Source: Stagnimonas sp965279705 (GTDB lineage Bacteria; Pseudomonadota; Gammaproteobacteria; Nevskiales; Nevskiaceae). From it: a stretch of 64,000 nt of DNA. The stretch covers positions 186,001 through 250,000 of the forward strand of contig OZ257257.1 in NCBI GenBank assembly GCA_965279705.1. The letters run 5' to 3'. Under the pieces are notes generated by a model. That model was not told the DNA's origin. It searched no databases and saw nothing but the letters and a program-made list of their open reading frames with translations. The position numbers and the translations under genes were made by a program. This document shows, one piece after another, positions 53,298-61,881 of the stretch. Each line of letters starts with the position of its first letter. Positions within the stretch are counted from its first letter, which is position 1.

Positions 53298-54287
53298 ATG
53301 GCCGATCTCTTCGGTGACGACGACACGCCACTGCCGGCACCTAAGCCAGCCCGAGCTCCGCGAAAACCGACAGGCCCCATCGGCCCTGCACCGCTGAGTG
53401 CCGAGCTGGCCGCACTCGCTGCGCGTACGTCCAACAAGCTCTATCTCGGCACCTCGTCGTGGTATTTCCCTGGCTGGGCGGGCTTCGTCTACGACCGCGT
53501 AGCACCCGAAGCCAAGGTTTCGCGCGAAGGCTTGCGAGCCTACGCGCAGCATCCGCTGCTGCGATCGGTGAGCGTCGACCGCGCCTTCTACCAGCCCCTC
53601 AACATCGGTGACTACGCCCGCTATGCGGCGCAAGTGGGCGAGGATTTTCGCTTCACGGTGAAAGCCTGGCGCGGCCTGACCGACCCGCAGATGGAGGGAG
53701 CGCCAAACCCGCTGTTTCTCGATGCCGACTATGCGCGCGAGGCCATCCTCAAACCTTTTCTCGAAGGCTGTGGTGCCAAGGCCGGTGTGTGGGTGATGCA
53801 GTTCTCGCCCGCACTGCCGCGTCGTGCGCGCTTCACGCCCACCGACTTTGCGGAGCGCCTCGGCGCGTTTCTCCAGTCACTGCAAAGCCCGATCCCTGTT
53901 GCGGTCGAAATCCGCGACAGTGAGCTGCTCTCGCCGGCCTATTTCGCGGCACTCAAGGCCAATGGCGCGGTGCATTGCGTCAACGTGCATCCCACTGGCC
54001 TGAGCGTGATCGAGCAGGTGAAGCGCATCGGTCACCGCCCCGAGCCGCTGGTGATCCGATGGATGCTGCAAGCCGGGTTTGCATACGAGGAAGCGAGGGA
54101 AAAATACATGCCCTTCGACAAGCTGGTGGACGAAGACCCCGCCACCCGCGCGGCTGTCGCCAAACTCGCAAAGCGCGCGCTCGATGCCGATGGCACCGTC
54201 TACGTCATCGCCAACAACAAGGCCGAGGGCAGCGCGCCGCTCACCTTGTTCAAGCTGGCTGAAGTGATCGCTGGAGAAGCGAAATGA
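53298..54287 (+). CDS. DUF72 family protein
   Basis: 329 residues. After a Pro/Ala-rich N-terminus (about 1-45) comes the DUF72 TIM-barrel-like domain: KLYLGTSSWYFPGWAGFVYD, VSVDRAFYQPLNIGDYARYA, FRFTVKAWRGLTDP, VWVMQFSPALPR and VYVIANNKAEGSAPLTLFKLAE. The function of the family is unknown; a nuclease-like role has been suggested from the fold. The ATG is six bases after the stop of the PhzF gene, and its stop overlaps the next ATG (ATGA). PhzF, DUF72 and the alkyltransferase-like gene look like one operon. Confidence 0.9.
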   Translation: MADLFGDDDTPLPAPKPARAPRKPTGPIGPAPLSAELAALAARTSNKLYLGTSSWYFPGWAGFVYDRVAPEAKVSREGLRAYAQHPLLRSVSVDRAFYQPLNIGDYARYAAQVGEDFRFTVKAWRGLTDPQMEGAPNPLFLDADYAREAILKPFLEGCGAKAGVWVMQFSPALPRRARFTPTDFAERLGAFLQSLQSPIPVAVEIRDSELLSPAYFAALKANGAVHCVNVHPTGLSVIEQVKRIGHRPEPLVIRWMLQAGFAYEEAREKYMPFDKLVDEDPATRAAVAKLAKRALDADGTVYVIANNKAEGSAPLTLFKLAEVIAGEAK

Positions 54288-54664
54288 AATTGACGCGTGG
54301 ACCCAGGCCGCCGAAGACGACGGCCGACGCCTTCATGAAAGCCCGTCGCGACATCTTGGAAACCATCCAGCGCATCCCGCGCGGCAAGGTGGCGAGCTAC
54401 TCCGGCGTGGCGTTTGCAGCAGGCTGGCCGGGCCGCGCAAGACTGGTCGCCAGAGTGCTCAGCGACGTGCCTCCCGAATACGAAGGTCTACCGTGGCAAC
54501 GCGTCATCAATGCCCAAGGCAAGATCGCCATCCCCAAGAGCAGTCCCGGTTACTTGAAGCAGCAGCGGCTGCTTAAGGCCGAGGGCGTAGTGATCTTGAA
54601 CGGCAAGATCAGCTTTGATGCACACGGCTGGAAGCCAGGGGACGCAAGCCCGCTGCTGGACTAG
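54284..54664 (+). CDS. Alkyltransferase-like protein (ATL), MGMT fold without the active Cys
   Basis: 126 residues of the alkylguanine-DNA alkyltransferase C-terminal fold: ILETIQRIPRGKVASYSGVA, ARLVARVL and GLPWQRVINAQGKIAI. In true alkyltransferases this last motif is PCHRV with the acceptor Cys; here it is PWQRV. Trp at that place is the mark of ATL proteins, which bind O6-alkylguanine and hand it to nucleotide-excision repair. GVVILNGKISFDAHGW follows. Coupled to the DUF72 gene by a four-base overlap. An internal ATG at about 54335 is possible but less likely given the coupling. Confidence 0.88.
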   Translation: MKLTRGPRPPKTTADAFMKARRDILETIQRIPRGKVASYSGVAFAAGWPGRARLVARVLSDVPPEYEGLPWQRVINAQGKIAIPKSSPGYLKQQRLLKAEGVVILNGKISFDAHGWKPGDASPLLD

Positions 54665-54665
54665 C

Positions 54666-55499
54666 TCAGGCGAATACCACGACAGCCTGCCGCGACAGCG
54701 CCACCGGCTGGTTGTCGGGTGCGACCACGATGGCGGTCTGGGCGACGTAGCCGTCCTGCGCCTGATGGATGTCGCTGTCGATGCGCCAGAAGTTATGGCC
54801 CGTGCTGAACGCAGTGTCGTCGCCGTGCACGGGTGCGGCGCGCAGTAGCTCCAGCGTCCAGGTCAGCGAGCTGGCGGCCTTGGGTGTTTTCATCATCGAG
54901 ACGGCCGGCGATGGCACGGCATCGGCGAGGCCGACCAATGCGTACTCGGCCTCGAACGCGCTGCTGCCCGTGGGGGTGCGGTGCTTGAGCCAGATGCGGG
55001 TGAAGGGGTCACTGCTGCCTGAAAACGGAAAGCCGCCTGACGCCCAGCGCCAGACGAAGTGCTGGGTGAAATTGGGTGCGACGCCGGCGAAAAACGGCAG
55101 GTCCTTGAGGCCGTCTGGCCCTCGCGGTGCCTCGCGTATGGCCATCGGGATCTGAATCGCCGACTCCCGCGCCGCACCGAAAATGCCGACCACGAGGCAG
55201 AGCGTGTCTTCGCCCTGCATCAGGCGCGCTTCGACATGCGTCACTGATTTGCCCGCGCGCAACAGCCGAGCCGTGACGGTGACTTGCCCGCCGCCTACCG
55301 GTGCGATGAAGGTGGTTTGCAGCACCCGCAAGGGTGCTACAACGGCCGTGAGCTGGCGCATGGCGATGAGTGCGAAGGCGGCCTGCAAGCCGCCAAAGGA
55401 TGAACGCCCCTGCAGCCAGTCGTCCGTGATGGTGAAGGTGAGCGCATCGGCACTCTGGCTGGTGGGCGTGATGATTGCCGCGAAGGACGTGACGGACAT
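54666..55499 (-). CDS. Acyl-CoA thioesterase family protein (double hotdog)
   Basis: 277 residues resembling TesB-type double-hotdog thioesterases: DDWLQGRSSFGGLQAAFALIA in the first hotdog, LQTTFIAPVGGGQVTVTARLL, RAGKSVTHVEARLMQGEDTL. In the second hotdog SSLTWTLELLRAAPVHGDD and FSTGHNFWRIDSDIHQAQDGYVA are seen, with the conserved Asp in the DIHQ region. It should hydrolyse acyl-CoA, substrate unknown. The ATG at 55499 is chosen because the upstream extension is not conserved. Convergent with the alkyltransferase-like gene, one base apart. Confidence 0.82.
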   Translation of the reverse strand: MSVTSFAAIITPTSQSADALTFTITDDWLQGRSSFGGLQAAFALIAMRQLTAVVAPLRVLQTTFIAPVGGGQVTVTARLLRAGKSVTHVEARLMQGEDTLCLVVGIFGAARESAIQIPMAIREAPRGPDGLKDLPFFAGVAPNFTQHFVWRWASGGFPFSGSSDPFTRIWLKHRTPTGSSAFEAEYALVGLADAVPSPAVSMMKTPKAASSLTWTLELLRAAPVHGDDTAFSTGHNFWRIDSDIHQAQDGYVAQTAIVVAPDNQPVALSRQAVVVFA

Positions 55500-55565
55500 T
55501 GCAGACTCCACAAACTGATTGGTATGCAGCCTAGCGCAAGCCTCTGCTGATTGGAAAGCGCGCAT

Positions 55566-55591
55566 AAAAAAGGCCGGGCGTTCCGGCCTTT
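55566..55591 (-). terminator. Rho-independent terminator after the first M13 peptidase gene
   Basis: Minus strand: stem AAAGGCCGG / CCGGCCTTT around the loop AACGC, then extra T residues. It lies 27 bases after the stop codon at 55618. Confidence 0.85.
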
Positions 55592-55617
55592 GAATGCAGC
55601 ATGGCGATGCCGTGCGA

Positions 55618-57624
55618 TTACCAGATCGAGACGCGCTCCGCCTCGGGCTTGAACAGCTTGTCGCCGGCCTTCAAGTCGTAAGCCTTGTAGAAGGCCGGCA
55701 CGTTCACCACCACCCCATTGACGCGATACTCCGCGGGCGCGTGCGGGTCGGACTTGAGCTGTGTCACCAGCGCCTCGTCGCGCACCTTGGTCATCCACGA
55801 GGCGGCGTAGCCCGCAAAGAAACGCTCGTCGCCATTCTTGCCGTCGAGCACTGGCGAAGGCGTGCCGTCGAGTGAAATCTGCCAGGCCTTGTAGGCGATG
55901 ATGATGCCGCCCAAGTCGGCAATGTTTTCACCCAGCGTCAGCTCGCCATTGATGTGCTGGCCCCTCACCGGCTCATAGGCATCGAACTGTTTGGCGAGCT
56001 GTTTGGCCTTGGCCTCGAAGCGCTTGCGGTCATCGGCCGTCCACCAGTTGTTGAGGTTGCCATTGCCGTCGAATTGGCTGCCCTCGTCGTCGAAGCCGTG
56101 CGTCACCTCGTGGCCGATGACGCCGCCGATCGCGCCATAGTTCACTGCATCGTCCGCACTCGCGTCGAAGTACGGTGCCTGCAGAATCGCGGCCGGAAAA
56201 CAGATCTCGTTCTGCTGCGGGTCGTAGTAGGCGTTGATGGTCTGCGGCGTCATCTGCCACTCGGTCTTGTCCACCGGCTGGCCGAGCTTGCCGAAGTTGT
56301 GGCGCAGCTCGAACCGATTGGCGTTTTGCAGGCTGCCGATCAGATCGCCGGGCTTGATCTCGAGTGCCGAGTAGTCGCGCCACTTGTCGGGGTAGCCGAC
56401 CTTCACGGTGAACTTGACGAGTTTTTCCTTGGCCTTGATGCGCGTCTCGGGGCTCATCCAGTCGAGGGTGTCGATCTCCAGCGCGTAGGCCTTGAGCAGG
56501 TTCTGCACCAGTGCCGCGATCTTGGACTTGGCCTCGGGCGGAAAGTGCTGGGCGACGTAGAGCTTGCCAAGTGCCTCGCCGAGATTGTTTTCCACCGTGT
56601 CGATGCCGCGCTTCCACCGCGGCAGCGGCTGCTCCACGCCGGTGAGCGCGCGGCGCAGGGCAAAACGCGCATCGAAGAATGGCTGGCTGAGGTACGGTGC
56701 ATAGGCTTCGAGCACGCGCAGCTTGGCGTAGGCCTTCAGCGTGTCCAGCTCGCTGGTCTGCGCGAGTTTGGCAAAGCCCTTGAGATAGCTCGGCTGGCTG
56801 ACCACGACGGCATCGACGTTCAGATCAAGTCCCTTGAGCCAGGCGGCCCAGTCGTAGCCGGGCGCTTCCTTGGCGAGTGCCTTGAGCGTGCGCGGGTTGT
56901 AGGTTTTCACCGGATCGCGGTTCTGCACCTTGGTCCAGTTCACGCGCGCGAGCGCGGTCTCGAAGGCCATCACTTTTTTGGCGAGTGCGGCCGGATTTTT
57001 TTCACCTGCGAGCTTGAACAGTTCGGTGGCATACGCGAGGTAAGCCGCGCGCAGCTTGACGAAGCGTGCCCCCTTGTCGAGATAGAAATCGCGATCCGGC
57101 AGGCCCAAGCCGGACTGCGACAAGTCGAGCGAATAGCGGCTGACGTCCTTGGCGTCGGGATGCACATACGCGCCGATGGGCGTGTTGCCGCCTTGCAGTG
57201 TCAGGCGCGTGAACAGCGCCGGTAGCTCGCTGCGTGACATCAGGCCGTCGATCTCGGCCAGCAGCGGCAGCACGGGCGCGGCACCCAGCGCGTTGAGGCG
57301 CGCCTCGTCCATATAGGCGGCGTAGAGGTCACCGATCTTCTTCGCTTCGCCCGGTTGGCCGCTGGCAGCGGCGTTTTCGACCAGGGCTTTCAGCCAATCC
57401 TGGTTGCGGTCGTCGAGCAAGCCGTCGATGCCGTAGCTGGTCTTGTCGGCCGGGATGGGCGTCTTGGCGAGCCAGCCACCGTTGACGTGGCGGAACAGGT
57501 CATCCTGCGGGCGCACCGCGGGGTCGAAGTTTTGCAGCAGCACGCCCGAGCTGGGCGCGGCGAATGCGGCCGAAGTGCAAAGGCAGACGCTCGCCAGCAT
57601 GAGGCGACGTGTGGTGAAAGGCAT
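55618..57624 (-). CDS. M13 family zinc metallopeptidase (neprilysin-like), exported
   Basis: 668 residues of the neprilysin/PepO family. A signal peptide (MLASVCLCTSAAFAA) comes first, then the N-terminal domain DDLFRHVNGGWLAKTPIPADKTSYG. The zinc site GHEVTHGFDDEGSQFDGNG has the HExxH His residues and the catalytic Glu; the third ligand is in ENIADLGG. A terminal PEAERVSIW, close to the family's C-terminal Trp, is present. It likely degrades peptides in the periplasm. The ATG at 57624 follows GGAG; a longer frame starts inside the terminator hairpin. A paralogue precedes it, separated by a terminator. Confidence 0.93.
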   Translation of the reverse strand: MPFTTRRLMLASVCLCTSAAFAAPSSGVLLQNFDPAVRPQDDLFRHVNGGWLAKTPIPADKTSYGIDGLLDDRNQDWLKALVENAAASGQPGEAKKIGDLYAAYMDEARLNALGAAPVLPLLAEIDGLMSRSELPALFTRLTLQGGNTPIGAYVHPDAKDVSRYSLDLSQSGLGLPDRDFYLDKGARFVKLRAAYLAYATELFKLAGEKNPAALAKKVMAFETALARVNWTKVQNRDPVKTYNPRTLKALAKEAPGYDWAAWLKGLDLNVDAVVVSQPSYLKGFAKLAQTSELDTLKAYAKLRVLEAYAPYLSQPFFDARFALRRALTGVEQPLPRWKRGIDTVENNLGEALGKLYVAQHFPPEAKSKIAALVQNLLKAYALEIDTLDWMSPETRIKAKEKLVKFTVKVGYPDKWRDYSALEIKPGDLIGSLQNANRFELRHNFGKLGQPVDKTEWQMTPQTINAYYDPQQNEICFPAAILQAPYFDASADDAVNYGAIGGVIGHEVTHGFDDEGSQFDGNGNLNNWWTADDRKRFEAKAKQLAKQFDAYEPVRGQHINGELTLGENIADLGGIIIAYKAWQISLDGTPSPVLDGKNGDERFFAGYAASWMTKVRDEALVTQLKSDPHAPAEYRVNGVVVNVPAFYKAYDLKAGDKLFKPEAERVSIW

Positions 57625-57640
57625 AAAGGTTTCTCCAATG

Positions 57641-57666
57641 AAAAAGGCCGGCATCTCTGCCGGCCT
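57641..57666 (-). terminator. Rho-independent terminator between the two M13 peptidase genes
   Basis: Minus strand: AGGCCGGC / GCCGGCCT with loop AGAGAT, followed by TTTTT. It is 14 bases after the upstream gene's stop codon and lies in the leader of the next gene. Confidence 0.85.
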
Positions 57667-57679
57667 GTAAAGATTCAAC

Positions 57680-59752
57680 TCACCAGATCGTGATGCGATC
57701 CGCTTCGGGCTTGAACATCTTGTCGCCCTCTTTCACGCCGAAGGCGCTGTAGAAGGCGGGGATGTTGACCGGCGTGCCGTTGGCGCGCTGCTCGCTGGGC
57801 GAGTGCGGGTCGGTTTTCAGGCGCGTCAGCAGGTTCTCTTCGCGATACTTGCGCGCCCACACCTGGCTCCAGCCATAGAAGAAGCGCTGATCGCCGGTGA
57901 GGCCATCGATCACCGGAGCTTCCTTGCCGCCCAGCGACAACACATAGGCCTTGTGCGAAACGGTCAAGCCGCCGAGGTCGCCGATGTTCTCGCCGAGCGT
58001 GAACTTGCCGTTGACGAAGTAGCCCTTCACCGGCTCGTACTTGTCGTACTGCGCGGCCAGTTTTGCGCCGAGCGCATCAAACTTCACGCGGTCTTCCTTC
58101 GTCCACCACATGTTGAGGTTGCCGTCGCCGTCGTACTGGCTGCCCTGGTCGTCGAAGCCGTGACTGATCTCGTGGCCGATCACCGCGCCGATGCCGCCGT
58201 AGTTGGCCGCGTCGTCGGCATTCACGTCGAAGAACGGCGGTTGCAGGATGGCGGCGGGGAAGACGATTTCGTTCATCTCCGGGTTGTAATAAGCGTTGAC
58301 GGTTTGCGGCGTCATGCCCCACTCGTTGCGGTCGATCGGCTTGCCGAGCTTGTTCAAGTTGCGCTGGTAATCAAACGCCGTCGCACGGGCGAGGTTGCCG
58401 GCCAGATCGCCGGCCTTCACTTCCAGCGTCGAATAATCGCGCCACTGGTTGGGGTAGCCGATTTTCACGCTGAACTTGCCGAGCTTCTCCAGCGCCTTCT
58501 TCTTGCTCTCGTCGCTCATCCAAGTCAGCGAGTTGATGCTGCCCTCGTAGGCCTTCAGCAGGTTGGCCACCAGGGCTTCCATGCGCGCCTTGTTCTCGGC
58601 GGGGAAGTACTTGGCGACATAGATCTTGCCCAGCGCCTCACCCAGCGCACCCTCGGCGGCTTCAACACCACGCTTCCAACGCGGGCGGATTTCCTGGATG
58701 CCGTTGAGGGTCTTGCCGAAGAAGGCAAAGTTCTCGTCGACGAACGCCTTGTTGAGCGTGGGTGCTGCGCTGTTGAGCACCTGCCATTTGAAGTAGAGCT
58801 TCCAGGTGTCGAGCGACGTGGTCTTGATCTCTTTGCCGAGGCCGGTGATGTAGCTGGGCTGGCTGACGATGATCGCGGGCAGGCTGTCGAAGCCGACGCC
58901 TTTCAGATACACCGGCCAGTCGATTTCAGACGTGAGTTTTTTCAGTGCGGCGGCATCGAGCTTGTTGTAGCCCTTCACCGGGTCGCGATTCTCCACCTTG
59001 TCCCACTGCGATTTCGCCAGGCGTGTTTCCAGCGCCAGAATGTCCTTGGCGGCCTTGTGGGCGTCCTTGATGCCGGCCAGCGTCAGCATCTTCTCGATGT
59101 GCGCCACGTAGCCGTCGCGGATGCTCTTGAACTTGGCGTCGTTGAGCAGATAGAAGTCGCGGTCCGGCAGGCCGAGGCCGTACTGATAGAGGTCGCCGAT
59201 GTACTGGGTGGCGTTCTTGTTGTCCTGATGCACGTAGGGCACCAGCGGCATCTTGTAACCCTCGCGCACGAGGCTGGCGATCAGCGCCGAAATGCCGGTC
59301 TTGTCGGTCAGCGCATCCACCTGCGCAAAGGTCGCTTCCAGCGGTTTGGTGCCCAGCTCCTCGAGCTTGGCTTCGTCCATGAACGCGTTGTAGAAGTCGC
59401 GGATTTTCTGCTCTTCGCTGCCGGCGGCCACTTCCTTCTTGGCGGCCATTTCTTCAATCACGCTCTTGAGCTGCGCTTCGGCATCGTCGTCGAGCTTCGT
59501 GAACGAGCCGTAGTTGGATTTGTCGGCGGGGATCTGGAACGTATCCAGCCACTTGCCGTTGACGGCGCGGAACAGATCATCCTGCGCGCGCGTGGCAGTG
59601 TCGAAATGGCTCTTGTCGATGCCGGACACCACGGGCTTGGGGGCGGGTGCTACCGCAGCAACGGGCGCCACATCGGCAGCCGGGGGCTGCTCCTTTTTGC
59701 CGCAAGCGGCGAGGGCAGCGAGTGCGAACGCACTCAGGACAAAACGGTTCAT
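57680..59752 (-). CDS. M13 family zinc metallopeptidase, lipoprotein form
   Basis: 690 residues. The signal ends in a lipobox (ALAALAACGKK, Cys about residue 17), so this paralogue is membrane-anchored, unlike its neighbour. The family N-terminal segment is DDLFRAVNGKWLDTFQIPADKSNYG. The zinc site is GHEISHGFDDQGSQYDGDG, the third ligand ENIGDLGG, and the C-terminus PEADRITIW. The pattern of the two genes is so close that a local duplication is likely. Divergent from the sulfoxide reductase gene. Confidence 0.94.
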   Translation of the reverse strand: MNRFVLSAFALAALAACGKKEQPPAADVAPVAAVAPAPKPVVSGIDKSHFDTATRAQDDLFRAVNGKWLDTFQIPADKSNYGSFTKLDDDAEAQLKSVIEEMAAKKEVAAGSEEQKIRDFYNAFMDEAKLEELGTKPLEATFAQVDALTDKTGISALIASLVREGYKMPLVPYVHQDNKNATQYIGDLYQYGLGLPDRDFYLLNDAKFKSIRDGYVAHIEKMLTLAGIKDAHKAAKDILALETRLAKSQWDKVENRDPVKGYNKLDAAALKKLTSEIDWPVYLKGVGFDSLPAIIVSQPSYITGLGKEIKTTSLDTWKLYFKWQVLNSAAPTLNKAFVDENFAFFGKTLNGIQEIRPRWKRGVEAAEGALGEALGKIYVAKYFPAENKARMEALVANLLKAYEGSINSLTWMSDESKKKALEKLGKFSVKIGYPNQWRDYSTLEVKAGDLAGNLARATAFDYQRNLNKLGKPIDRNEWGMTPQTVNAYYNPEMNEIVFPAAILQPPFFDVNADDAANYGGIGAVIGHEISHGFDDQGSQYDGDGNLNMWWTKEDRVKFDALGAKLAAQYDKYEPVKGYFVNGKFTLGENIGDLGGLTVSHKAYVLSLGGKEAPVIDGLTGDQRFFYGWSQVWARKYREENLLTRLKTDPHSPSEQRANGTPVNIPAFYSAFGVKEGDKMFKPEADRITIW

Positions 59753-59873
59753 GAAAATCTCCGTGGATCAGCGCAAGGGGTTCGGCGTCGAGTAACGCGA
59801 GCGTTATGGACACCGCAAAGTGCCAAAACGTTTGGACTCGCGCATAAACTTTGCAACCGCCATCGAGTCCGCC

Positions 59874-60359
59874 ATGTTTGAACTGAACACCGATACCCCC
59901 AGCAGCAAACCGGAAGCCTACGCCCTGCTGCTGCAACAGGCCGAGGCGCTGCTGCACGGCGAACACGACCGCATCGCCAATGCCGCCAATCTCGTCAGCC
60001 TCATCTGGCACTCGCTGCCGGGCCTCAACTGGGCGGGTTTTTACCTGTTCGACGGCACCGAGCTGGTGCTGGGCCCATTCATGGGCAAACCGGCCTGTGT
60101 GCGCATCGCCCTCGGCAAGGGCGTGTGCGGCACGGCGGCATCCACCCGCACGACGCAGGTGGTGGAAGACGTGCATGCCTTCCCCGGTCACATCGCCTGC
60201 GACGCCGCCAGCAATTCCGAAATCGTCGTCCCGCTGGTGCGCGATGGCGCACTGCTCGGCGTGCTGGACCTCGACAGCCCACTGCTGAAGCGCTTCGATG
60301 CCGAAGATCGCACGGCGCTGGAGCAGATTGCCGGGCTATGGGTTCGTTATTCCGCCTGA
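59874..60359 (+). CDS. msrC: Free methionine-(R)-sulfoxide reductase, GAF-domain type
   Basis: Reduces free methionine-R-sulfoxide with thioredoxin. 161 residues that are one GAF domain. The conserved Cys residues of the family are in PACVRIALGKGVCGTAA (two) and FPGHIACDAAS (one), with SNSEIVVPLVRDGALLGVLD and the final helix. The ATG at 59874 begins MFELNTD; the longer frame from 59820 has no conserved sequence. Divergent from the M13 lipoprotein gene. Confidence 0.92.
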   Translation: MFELNTDTPSSKPEAYALLLQQAEALLHGEHDRIANAANLVSLIWHSLPGLNWAGFYLFDGTELVLGPFMGKPACVRIALGKGVCGTAASTRTTQVVEDVHAFPGHIACDAASNSEIVVPLVRDGALLGVLDLDSPLLKRFDAEDRTALEQIAGLWVRYSA

Positions 60360-60508
60360 TCGTCCCATCCTGGCGAGCCGGCGAAACGAGGTAACAGAGC
60401 CAATACTACTAGCGCCAAAAGCGAATAACCGTAGGAATTACGATAAGAAAACTGAACCGATTAACCTAAGTTAGATAGGCAAAACATAATTCAGGGTTCA
60501 GGTTCGAA

Positions 60509-61879
60509 ATGTTGCGACTATTCAGCAAGATAACTTTCCTGTTTCTTTGGATGCTGTTTCCCACCTTCGCGGCCGCCTTGAGCGTAGGGGATGCTCAGGT
60601 GCGATCCAGCCTTGGTCAGCCTTTGCAGGTGACCATACCGGTAGAGCTCGATTCGCCGGAAGAAATGGAATCCGCTGAAAACCTCCGGGTATCGCTGCTG
60701 TCAGGCAGCAATTCCGAAGCACAGGGCGGGCAGGCGCAATTTCCGCCGGGATTTCTCCAGGTTGCAGTCAGTTCGTCCAGCGCCGGACGGATTCTGTCGC
60801 TGACTTCACGCCAGCCCTTTCTCGAACCGGTCAGCACCATCGAGCTAAAAGTTTCACTGGGCAGCATTTCAATCGTTCGTGAAGTCTCTCTGCTGCTCGA
60901 CCCGCCTGTAAACAACAAGGCTGCGCCTGCGCCGGTTTCCAGAGAACCGCGGACCGAGAATGCGGAATTCGTGCGCCAGGTCAATACAGCGGCCATGGCC
61001 ACTGAGGCTGCTTTTGTTGCGGCCGCAAGCAGGCCGCAAGACCAGGCAGCGACGATCGACAGGCCGACAGCAAAAAAGCCGAGGCCGCAGAAGGCTGTGT
61101 TCACGAGAAAAGCCGAGGCTGAAAAGCCGGTCTTGCAGGCGGCGTCGCCAACATTACAGAGCCCGATAGCGATCGAACGATTCAAGGTGGACACCAACTT
61201 CGCCAGCTACGCCTTGTTGAAGGTCCACGGGCTGCTGCCGAAGCCGGTGATGGCAGTCGCTGCCTTGCCGGTGGAAACCAAATCGGCATCGCCGGGCGCT
61301 GCGAATGTCGTGGACCAAGACAGTCGTTCCACAGTCCCCGCACCGGTTGCCGAGTCGGCGGCGAGCGGTGGTCCGCGTGTTTCCAGCATCGCCTGGCTGG
61401 TCGGCCTGGCTGCAATCGCAGGCCTGGTGTTTTTTTATCGCCGACGCGAACAACATCGGCGCAGCGCTCGCCTCCTGCTGGTGACCCTGAAGCGCAGAGT
61501 GCACAAGCGTCGTCTGGGGAGCGCACGCAAGGAGATGCCGGCACGACCCATCCACAAAGCCAGAGAAGAAGACAACGAACGCAGCACCCATGACGACTTT
61601 ACCGATGGGGTCGCGATACCAGTGCCTCTGGCGGCGATCGCCGAAGCGGCGAACGAGACCATTCCCCAGTCAGGTGCTGCGAACGAGGCCGAGTTGAGTC
61701 AGCTCAGAAAGCGTATCCAGGAAGTTGCCAAGCGCGCATTGACGCCGCATGCCCGCTCGCAGTTGTTGATCGCGGAAGCGCATGTAGATCTCCGGAGAAT
61801 CGGCTCCGCGACCAGTCTTCTCGATGAACTGGAAGGCAATTACGAGGCACCCAAGCAGCCAGAACGACTGAGGGGCTAG
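60509..61879 (+). CDS. FimV/HubP-like protein
   Basis: 456 residues. A signal peptide (FLFLWMLFPTFAAAL) is followed by the FimV N-terminal domain, SVGDAQVRSSLGQPLQVTIP, with FLQVAVSSSSAGRILSLTSRQPFLEP continuing it. This domain is found in pilus-associated and polar-landmark proteins that bind peptidoglycan via LysM, which I do not see here. A linker follows, then a membrane segment at about 293-312 (SIAWLVGLAAIAGLVFFYRR) and a basic cytoplasmic part with AEAHVDLRRIGSATSLLDELEG, a short helical hairpin. Shorter than typical FimV. It precedes the GGDEF/EAL gene by two bases, so the pair is an operon. Confidence 0.82.
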   Translation: MLRLFSKITFLFLWMLFPTFAAALSVGDAQVRSSLGQPLQVTIPVELDSPEEMESAENLRVSLLSGSNSEAQGGQAQFPPGFLQVAVSSSSAGRILSLTSRQPFLEPVSTIELKVSLGSISIVREVSLLLDPPVNNKAAPAPVSREPRTENAEFVRQVNTAAMATEAAFVAAASRPQDQAATIDRPTAKKPRPQKAVFTRKAEAEKPVLQAASPTLQSPIAIERFKVDTNFASYALLKVHGLLPKPVMAVAALPVETKSASPGAANVVDQDSRSTVPAPVAESAASGGPRVSSIAWLVGLAAIAGLVFFYRRREQHRRSARLLLVTLKRRVHKRRLGSARKEMPARPIHKAREEDNERSTHDDFTDGVAIPVPLAAIAEAANETIPQSGAANEAELSQLRKRIQEVAKRALTPHARSQLLIAEAHVDLRRIGSATSLLDELEGNYEAPKQPERLRG

Positions 61880-61881
61880 CC

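Noticed and set aside
57803..59881. 692-codon plus-strand open frame opposite the lipidated M13 peptidase
   Set aside because: The peptidase on the minus strand has an intact zinc site and lipobox; the opposite frame shows no motifs.
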